From positions 439,199,612-439,263,611 of the forward strand of contig NC_077227.1 in assembly GCF_027887165.1 (NCBI RefSeq): a stretch of DNA of 64,000 nucleotides, given 5' to 3'. The position numbers and the translations under genes are program-made. The notes below the pieces were generated by a model. The model was given only the letters and a program-made list of their open reading frames with translations. It was not told the DNA's origin and made no database searches. This document shows positions 57,181-64,000 of the stretch, piece by piece (position 1 is the stretch's first letter; each line of letters starts with the position of its first letter). The stretch is from Monodelphis domestica. Taxonomy: Eukaryota; Chordata; Mammalia; Didelphimorphia; Didelphidae.

Positions 57181-57292
57181 TGGAGAGATGCTGTGGAGGC
57201 AGAACTAACAAGATGTAGAAACAGAAATATTTGACAAGTCAATGAACCCTCTTCTTGGATACTCTCCTGAGTTGTTTTTTGTTTTTTGTTTT

Positions 57293-57482
57293 GTTTAAAC
57301 TTTTACCTACCTTCTTAGAATCAATTTTGAGTATTGGTTTCAAGGTAGAAGAACAGTAAGGACTAGGCAATGGGCATTAGGGGTCACCCAGTTAGGAAAT
57401 GTCTGAGACCAGATATGAACCCAGGACTTCCCATCTCTAAGCCTCCATATCCACTCACTCTTTGTCCACCAAGCTACCTATC
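57293..57482 (-). repeat. GTAAGGG-type SINE, diverged
   Basis: TTTTACCTACCTTCTTAGAA, AGAACAGTAAGGACTAGGCA, ATGAACCCAGGACTTCCCAT, ACCAAGCTACCTAT. Confidence 0.82.
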
Positions 57483-57939
57483 TTCTCCCTCTCCTGAGTT
57501 TTTAATTGCACAAGTCTCTCTTGATTTTCTGGTTTCTTTGCCTGATCATCTATAGCCTGCCCTCTAAATGTGGGGGCAACCCAAGACTGTCCAGGGTTGT
57601 CTCTATCTTTGGATCAGGGTTTCTCTTTTGTGACTCCTTTGGCAATCTTACAAAGCTGAAGGATCCCTTCTCAGAATGTTTTCAGATACACAAAATAAAA
57701 TACGTGGGATTACAAAGGAACCCGGTTACATTGAAACTTCATTATGTATGACACACACACAAACCATAGACACCAGGTCAACAACTCCCGTTCTAGGTGA
57801 TTTTCAGCTTCTAAAAGTTTAATTCTCATCACTAAAAAGGTGATTCTCGGATCTATATAGGCAACCCTAGTTCTTTCTCCTAAGCTCTAGTCTTTTTATA
57901 CTCCCTGGCTAATAATATTTACGATTGGAGTTCCATAGG
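57483..57939. other. Intergenic sequence, no feature recognised
   Basis: An open frame at 57506-57751 has no recognised domain. Confidence 0.35.
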
Positions 57940-58440
57940 TATTTCAAAATTAACATGTCCAAAAGAACTCGTTATCTCTTTCCCTCTTCTTAACATTTAG
58001 ATTTCTTTTCAGGGAACCATCACCATTTTTTTTCAGGGTCCTAACTTCAGCATCATTCCTGATTCCTCACTCTTGTTTAACCCACACATCCAATCAGTGT
58101 CAAGTCTTGTCAATTTTACTTGTTAAACCTCACTCCTATTACCTTCCCTCCACTCATACAACCCTTATCACCTCTCTTCTGGATAACTGCAGTGGTCTCC
58201 TAAATGGTTTCCTTGCCTAATTGTTCTCCTCTTTGGAAGCATTTACAACCCATCCTTCACATGACTGCCAAAGAGCATATGTGAACCATGCCACTTCCTT
58301 ACTCAATGAACTGCAGTGGCTCCCTGTTATCTCTAGGATTAAATATAGAAACTCCTTTGCTTGCCATTTAAACCCCTTCAGCCTGGCGCTAATATATCTT
58401 TTTGGATTTATTATATTACTGCTTTTTGCACACTAAGACA
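57940..58440 (+). repeat. L2 LINE, ORF2 C-terminal region
   Basis: ATGTCCAAAAGAACTCGTTA, AATCAGTGTCAAGTCTTGTC, TCTGGATAACTGCAGTGGTC, GAACTGCAGTGGCTCCCTGT. Sense copy. Confidence 0.8.
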
Positions 58441-58790
58441 CTACCAAGGAGGACAGTGCTGCTCTTAAGGAAATTAGAGAAATTAGGAAACGGGATGAGT
58501 TTGGGGAGAGGGGGAAGAAAATGAGTTCTATTTTGTATAGGTTGAAGTTGAGGTGTTTAATGGGAGTTTAGGAGAAACACTAAGCCTGTATATATTAATC
58601 TGGGAATCATCCATATAGAGATAGTGAATGAGACTTACTAATCACCCAGAGGGAGGCTATAGGGAGAAGGGGCTCAGGGTAGAGTCTTAGAGCACATCCA
58701 CAATTAGAGAGCAGGACGTGAAGAAAGATCCATCTAAACTCTAAAGAGACTGAGGAGCAGCTAGGCAGGTAGGGGAAGAACCAAGAGAGA
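58441..58790 (-). repeat. L2 LINE, antisense internal region
   Basis: GAGTTCTATTTTGTATAGGT, TAATCTGGGAATCATCCATA, TAGAGAGCAGGACGTGAAGA. Lies directly against the sense L2, forming a second inverted pair. Confidence 0.7.
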
Positions 58791-59799
58791 GTAGTAGTAG
58801 GAAGACCCAGAGCAGTCATGGTGGTCCACAGTTTTGGGACAAGAGAGGAGAAGGGGAGAGAGCTGGGGAAGGGGGATAGGAAAAAAAAGAGAGAGATGGA
58901 AAGAAAAAGAGAGAGAAACAGAAGGAGAGTGAAATATAGCTGGATAGGGAGTCCAAGTGGCTATCTGTGGAGCCATGTGGAACGCCATCCAACCCACAGG
59001 CCTTATTTGTTTGCCAAACCAGGCCCTCTGTCTTGTGAGTTTCCCAAACCCTGAAACCTTTATCCCCATTTGGAGGTTTTTGAGTCCCAAATGGAATTTG
59101 GCTCCTGAAAGAAGTTGCTGAGGCAGCTGTTACCACAGAAACTTCCCACTCACACTTGAGGCCCTAGTTACTCTGGGGGAAGCACTGGACTTGGTTCTGA
59201 GGAAAAGGCATATTGGGGTCCCCAGGACAAGATATTTCCTCAAAAGTCACATGTTGGAGGTTGGGGACAAGTTCCACTTTGACCTCAGGCTATAAGGGAA
59301 AGGACTTAATGCTGTATTTCTAAGGGAGGGAAGAGAAAAAAAAAGCTTTGAGAACTGTTGCCTTTTTATTTTTTTTTAAAGGTGATGAAGCAATCCCTGG
59401 GCCATGTCGCATTTGTCCAATCCCCTTCTTTATGCCTTCTCTCCCCTCCTCTGCTCACTGTCCCAATAATAAACCATCCAGGCTAGTTAGAACTACCAAT
59501 CTAGACAAGAGAGATAATCCATGTTAAAAGAAAAAGAGACCTAAAGAGGATCCTTAACAAAGATTAAGCCCCCAATAGGCTCTCAAATGGTGAGAGTGTG
59601 AGGAATGTTAAAGACAACAGTTGCCTCAATTTTATGTCTGTTTTTCTTTACCCTTCTTCTGAGACCCCCTTAAATTATTTTTAAATTAAGATTCATTCCC
59701 TTTGTAGCCAAGGAGAAAAGCAATCTTATTAACTCATTCACACTGAGCTTTTGGGGACTAAATATTTCATTCCTCTCAAGGATAGCTGATTTCTTTTTG
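58791..59799. other. Intergenic sequence, no confident feature
   Basis: Purine-rich 58830-58930 then a GC-balanced part to 59340. Overlapping open frames on both strands at 58761-59136 resemble no protein. TTTTTATTTTTTTTTAAAGG near 59364 contains a minus-strand AATAAA, a distant possible poly(A) signal for PLEKHF1. Confidence 0.35.
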
Positions 59800-59986
59800 A
59801 ATCACTGTTTTACATCTTAGAATCAATACTAAGTATTGATTCAAAGGCTAAAGAGTGGTAAGGCCTAGGCCATGGGGGTTAAGTGACTTGCTCAGGGTCA
59901 CATAGCTAGTGTCTGAGGCCAAATTTGAATGAAGGATCTCACATCTTCAAGTCTGGCTCTCTATCTATTCAGTCACCTAGCTGCTC
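59800..59986 (-). repeat. GTAAGGG-type SINE
   Basis: TCTTAGAATCAATACTAAGT, GGCTAAAGAGTGGTAAGGCC, TAAGTGACTTGCTCAGGGTC, CAGTCACCTAGCTGCTCC. Confidence 0.85.
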
Positions 59987-61711
59987 CAATAGCTCAGTTT
60001 TTAAGAGGAAGAGGACAATGCTTAACCCAAAGAATGAATCTATAAAGGTGAAATTTCATTCATCTCCCCACTCACCCAGGGGGACCTGGTTTCACTTATA
60101 GCAAGGGGAGATTGTGGTGGTGGTGGTTAGACAGGGTTGTCTTCCCTGTGCCTTCTCCACCCTTGGGCAAGACCAGTTATTTGTCTGAGCCAATGTAGAC
60201 AAGAGGGAAAGAACAGGGGTAAGATTCCCAAAACTAAATGGCCAGAAACATCCATTCCAGGACCTTTGAGACTATTTCTTCCAAGCCAAGAGAATATATC
60301 AAAGTATGGTTTTTAAAATAAAATAGCATTCAGCTGAAAACGATGCTGAGAAATTTTCCTTCTTTCAACTCATCAATTTGACAGTTTAAACCAAATAAGA
60401 CAGTTTTACCGAATTCAGCCAGGAGAACAGTACTTGCTGAGCTTAGGAAAGGGATGGAGATCTTTCCTTCAAAGGAGACAAGCCAAGGAAAACAGATTTC
60501 TGGTTCAACTGACAAGTATGTCTCTACATTTGCGTCAATGCCTTATAAGCATCTCCCTCCCTATCATGCCTTTTTTAGTACACGTGGCCCCCACTCTTGG
60601 CCCTTTCCTTCTCACTCCCCCTTCTTCCCACCTCTCCCCTATACCATCCACCCCAGACTGGTGGTATATTATGGAAGGAAAAGATGAAACTTGGATGGAG
60701 GTATGAGATTCAGTATGATTATTGTGAATTTTGTACATTTGGGTTGATAGAACATTTAGGAAGTACCACAGTCATGGGCAAAATTAATCCTGCTTCCCTC
60801 TCAGCTCCTCCAAGATGCCATAGGGCTACCCCTACCCTTTTATAAATAATAAGATTTTTTTCTAGTGCAATATTACTTTTAGGGCTGGAGAGACCATCAT
60901 CAGGTTCAGATGTACACCCAAGGATGGACCAAGGTGTCTTTAGGTTATTGGTTTTCTAATCAAGTAGTATCTCTGAAATCTATGGGCATCTGGATTCATG
61001 TATCACTAAGGTTCTTGGGGCCCTTCCAACATGGTCCCTGGGCAGGAGGAAATATTTCCCATCAGTTCCTACACACTAAGAAGCAACCCTTGCAGCAGTG
61101 ACATTGCTGGGGGAGGCAGAGAACTCAGACTGAAGGAATCAGGAACCTAAGTAACCAATGCTGAGATCTACAGTAGGAGCCTAAACAGAACTGGGTTGTT
61201 TTTGGGACAGTTGGTTCTCTTGGATGTAGATGCAGATACTTGCTCTCCTTCATGGTCTCCTCTGAGCCTTCCTCAGCCAGAGGTTCTGAAAGTCTTTTGC
61301 ATAATGCTCCACTGGCTCAGCTGGATGAGAGGCTGAGGCTTCAGCCAGACCCAGGTGGCAGGGGTGGGGATCTCCCAACACACCCTGGTTTTCCTATCCA
61401 ACTGTGAAGATCTTGATTAAAAGGAGCAAAACTCTTAAAGGATGGGCACGGGGAGTGCCAAGAGTATTAAGAATATGGCCTTTTTTTTATCCATTGCTCA
61501 CTCCTTGCCTCTCAAGCAACACAATGGGGCTCTGTGGATGAATTTAGAATCTATTTTAACCTGTCTTATGGCATCCAATTTCCAAGTCCTCACCAAGGAA
61601 GGCTGAACAAATGGAGACAACCAGACTGCATATGTTTGGGGGGGGGAAAGAAACTCTTCAGGGTAGTCATGTCCCCTTTAAACTAGTCCCCAAATGGTTT
61701 TTGGGCAAAGG
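59987..61711 (-). other. PLEKHF1: PLEKHF1 3' UTR and downstream flank (boundary unresolved)
   Basis: Repeat-free run directly after the PLEKHF1 stop codon. No AATAAA lies within it on the minus strand. Possible variant signals are GATAAA (61486-61491, reversed) and TATAAA near 60840 (reversed). The 3' UTR length therefore cannot be set. Open frames at 60434-60845 are not recognised. Confidence 0.45.
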
Positions 61712-62569
61712 TTAGCTGTGGAAGGATGACCATTTAACCCCAGTGGCATAGAACTCCAGCCCCATAGGCCAGGAACCAGAGGAGCCCCCATCCTTGTCCT
61801 CATCTGACTTGTCGCTTTCATCCTCCCCACTGGATACACCATAGGTTGTTCCGGGGGAGTGAGCAAGGTCCTGCTGGGGTTGCGTCTGCCCTTCCAATTC
61901 CTCTTCCCCCTCCTCTTCTTTCTGCTTCTCGGCGGCCAGCTCCCGATAGCAAAGACCACAGACCCGAAGGGGCTTGGGAGAGAGGCGGGGCATAAGGAAA
62001 CGTTCCCGCGAGCAGTCACCACAGACTACGAAGCCGCACTTTCGGCAGTGATGGCGGCGGGTGAGGGCGGAGAACTTGGTCTGGGTGCAGCGCATGCAGA
62101 TGTCCGTGGCTTTGTCTGGTATCCAGGGCGCAGCATGCTCCGTGGTAGGGGGGCGTCCTGTGGCCCGCAGCTGGCGCCTCACACACTCCTCAATGTGGCG
62201 GATCCACTCTTCACGCTCAGTCAGGGAGGCGGCTGACACCACAAAGGATTTCTTGGATGTCTTGATCATCCAGCGATTCTTGGCGTGCCAGGTGTCTGGG
62301 AGGGTCTCCAGTGTCACCTCCTCCAGGGGGATGATGTGCTGGCTGCTATACTTGCGCTTGTTGATCACGATGCTGCCATAGACCAGAATATCATTGAAGA
62401 GGAAGAAGATTCGGGGCTTGGCTTTTTTGCGGCACTCTTTAGTTAGGATGCCCTCACCAAGGAGCACCCGACCTGGTAATGCCAATGGCTGCCCCGAGGT
62501 GCCAAAACAACTCTCCACAGCTGCGATTCTCTGGCTGTTGATCTCAGTATTCACCAGATGGTCCACCAT
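61712..62569 (-). CDS. PLEKHF1: PLEKHF1 (phafin-1), PH and FYVE domain protein
   Basis: Encodes 285 residues (human about 279), an adaptor that binds phosphoinositides through its PH and FYVE domains and acts at endosomes and lysosomes in trafficking, autophagy and lysosome-linked cell death. The start is the ATG at 62567-62569 (MVDHLVNTEINSQR), as in human; the GTG frame upstream is 5' UTR. The stop is TAA at 61712-61714. The PH domain spans about residues 35-131 (FFLFNDILVYG; KNRWMIKTSKKSFVVSA; EEWIRHIEECV). The FYVE domain spans about 149-212, with WIPD (149-152), RRHHCRKCG (171-179) and RVC (202-204), and all eight zinc cysteines: C158, C161, C175, C178, C183, C186, C204 and C207. An acidic tail (about 215-262) is followed by a conserved end WSSFHS. 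Single uninterrupted coding exon, GC-rich, intact. Confidence 0.97.
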   Translation of the reverse strand: MVDHLVNTEINSQRIAAVESCFGTSGQPLALPGRVLLGEGILTKECRKKAKPRIFFLFNDILVYGSIVINKRKYSSQHIIPLEEVTLETLPDTWHAKNRWMIKTSKKSFVVSAASLTEREEWIRHIEECVRRQLRATGRPPTTEHAAPWIPDKATDICMRCTQTKFSALTRRHHCRKCGFVVCGDCSRERFLMPRLSPKPLRVCGLCYRELAAEKQKEEEGEEELEGQTQPQQDLAHSPGTTYGVSSGEDESDKSDEDKDGGSSGSWPMGLEFYATGVKWSSFHS

Positions 62570-62615
62570 CTTCTCAATCCTCACTAGGCATAGGGTGGGA
62601 AAAATGAGAAAAAAG
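62570..62615 (-). other. PLEKHF1: PLEKHF1 5' UTR stub and splice acceptor
   Basis: On the minus strand a pyrimidine tract TTTTTCTCATTTTTCCCACC leads to TATGCCTAG, with AG at 62585-62584. The exon then starts TGAGGATTGAGAAG just before the ATG. This agrees with the known two-exon layout with a non-coding first exon, which is not in the window. Confidence 0.85.
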
Positions 62616-63395
62616 TGAGTCAGTATTGCAAGAATAATCTAGGTCCCTTGACAGGCTCAATGCAATCAACCCATGGGTTCAACAAGCATTTATTGAATAC
62701 CTATCATGTGTCAGGTATTAGGTACCAGCATGACGTTTTGAGCTACCACTTTCAGGATGCTTTCTATAAATAATGCTGGCACGGTGGTACCATATGACTC
62801 CCCAGGAGGCACCTAATACATTCATCAGTTACTTATTAAGCACCTACTGTCAAATCTTTATGCAAGGTAGAGAACACAATGATGTAAAAGTGTGGAAGCA
62901 AGAATGATACCCAAGTTGATTGATTGATTGATTCATTCATTCGTTCACTTCCTCATTCAGCATATATTTAACCGTTTCATGTGAGTTAGGTTTGTCTTTC
63001 CAACAAGATTATAAATCCCATGTGGCATTAATGCCCTCTTCTTCTGTATACACTTTATACAGGTATTTGAATGCATATGGTTTATTTTCATGTTATCTTG
63101 TCCATTAGAATGTGAGCTCCTTGAGGGAAGAGATCAATTTTTTTTGGCCATTTTTTTTTTGGTATCCTCTGTGCCTGGCACATAGTCGACATTGAATGGT
63201 GATAAATATAGATTGTATGGACTGCCTAGGAGAAGAGTTATTGAGTGGTAGTGGAAAAGAGAGTCTGGAAGGGGCAATAGGGAGCAAGGTGGATTCTAAT
63301 ATCCCCACTTTGGTATGGGGGAGGGGTATAAATTCTTGTTGGCTGAATGTATCCCCTTCAATGTTGGAGATGCAGAATGACAAAAGACACCAAAA
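62616..63395. repeat. PLEKHF1 intron with L2 fragments
   Basis: 62668-62730 and 62815-62890 are antisense L2 ends (CAAGCATTTATTGAATACCT; ACTTATTAAGCACCTACTGT). 63000-63210 is a sense L2 3' region (TTAGAATGTGAGCTCCTTGA, CTCTGTGCCTGGCACATAGT). An ATTG/ATTC-rich patch lies at 62920-62945. The rest is unassigned. Confidence 0.6.
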
Positions 63396-63399
63396 GCCA

Positions 63400-64000
63400 T
63401 ACAATTGAAATGATTATCAACTTTAGCAAAGTTGCAGGATATAAAATAAACTCACATAAATCGTGAGCATTTCTATATTACCAACAAAGTCCAGCAGCAA
63501 GAGATAGAGAAATTCCATTTAAGATAACTATAGCCAATATAAAATTATTGGGAGTCTGCCTGCCAAGACAAACCCAGGAACTCTATGGATATAATTACAA
63601 AATACATTTTAGACAAATAAAGATTTTAACATCTAGAGAAATATTTATTGTTCATAGGTAAACCAAGGCAATATAACAAAAATGATAATTGTATCTAAAT
63701 TAATTTATGCTTTCAGTGCCATATATCAGTCAAACTACCAAAGAAAGAATTATTTTATAGACAGAAAAAAATTATAGCAAAATTAATATGGATTAACAAG
63801 AGGTCAAGCATATCAAGGAAATCAATGAAAAAAAATGAAGGAAGATGGCACTAGCAGTACCAGATTTAAAACTCTATTACAAAATGGTACTCACCAAAAC
63901 AATCTGGCACCAACTAAGAAAGAGTGGTGGGTCAGTGAACTAGATTAGGTACACAATACACAGTAGAAAATGACCTTAATAATCTAGTCCAAGATTCAAG
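63400..64000 (+). mobile_element. L1 ORF2 fragment running off the window end
   Basis: AACTTTAGCAAAGTTGCAGG, AAATAAACTCACATAAATCG, TCCAGCAGCAAGAGATAGAG, AAAATTATTGGGAGTCTGCC, TGGCACTAGCAGTACCAGAT match the part of L1 ORF2 just after the RT catalytic box, also present in the 44175-49203 copy. Sense to the window, antisense to PLEKHF1. Indels are present; the right end is unseen. Confidence 0.82.

Noticed and set aside
61859-62381. Plus-strand frames of 106-125 codons
   Set aside because: Shadows of the GC-rich PLEKHF1 coding exon on the other strand.

Overview
This window is mammalian nuclear DNA and almost certainly marsupial. The two recognisable genes encode proteins close to their human counterparts. 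The interspersed repeats combine marsupial-type L1, RTE-tailed SINEs (Mar1-like), a very abundant tRNA-derived SINE whose 3' end reads GGTAAGGGTTT plus an A-tail (called the 'GTAAGGG SINE' below), MIR/THER-type CORE-SINEs, L2, CR1/L3, one hAT-like DNA element and one solo LTR. No bacterial, viral or organellar gene block, CRISPR array, rRNA or tRNA gene is visible. The species cannot be named from the sequence alone.

Layout. Positions 1-5797 are upstream or intron 1 sequence of C19orf12. Its exon with the conserved start lies at 5798-5977 (+), followed by a 6.8 kb intron with a 5'-truncated antisense L1. The last coding exon is 12750-13015 and a roughly 2 kb 3' UTR ends at a poly(A) signal at 14991. 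From about 15 kb to 61.5 kb there is no convincing protein gene. This intergenic stretch is a mosaic of old L2, CR1 and MIR copies into which L1s, SINEs and an LTR inserted later, often nested, with several target-site duplications still readable. Repeat-poor islands near 18.2-19.3, 53.0-53.4 and 54.4-55.2 kb are candidate regulatory sequence. PLEKHF1 lies at 61712-62569 on the minus strand as one uninterrupted coding exon with a splice acceptor just upstream. Its non-coding first exon and promoter lie beyond the window.

C19orf12 (+) and PLEKHF1 (-) face each other tail to tail, the same neighbour relationship as in human 19q12. This supports orthology of both. They do not form a pathway: C19orf12 is a small membrane-associated mitochondrial/ER protein linked in humans to a form of neurodegeneration with brain iron accumulation, and PLEKHF1 (phafin-1) is a PH-FYVE endosome/lysosome adaptor.

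No undescribed gene system was found. The strongest points for a second look are the candidate enhancers, a 361-base uninterrupted polypyrimidine strand, an alternating purine-pyrimidine CA/CG tract inside a MIR, nested transposons that give a relative insertion order, and two tail-to-tail L2 pairs. Repeat family names and most repeat edges come from reading by eye and are approximate unless a target-site duplication is quoted.
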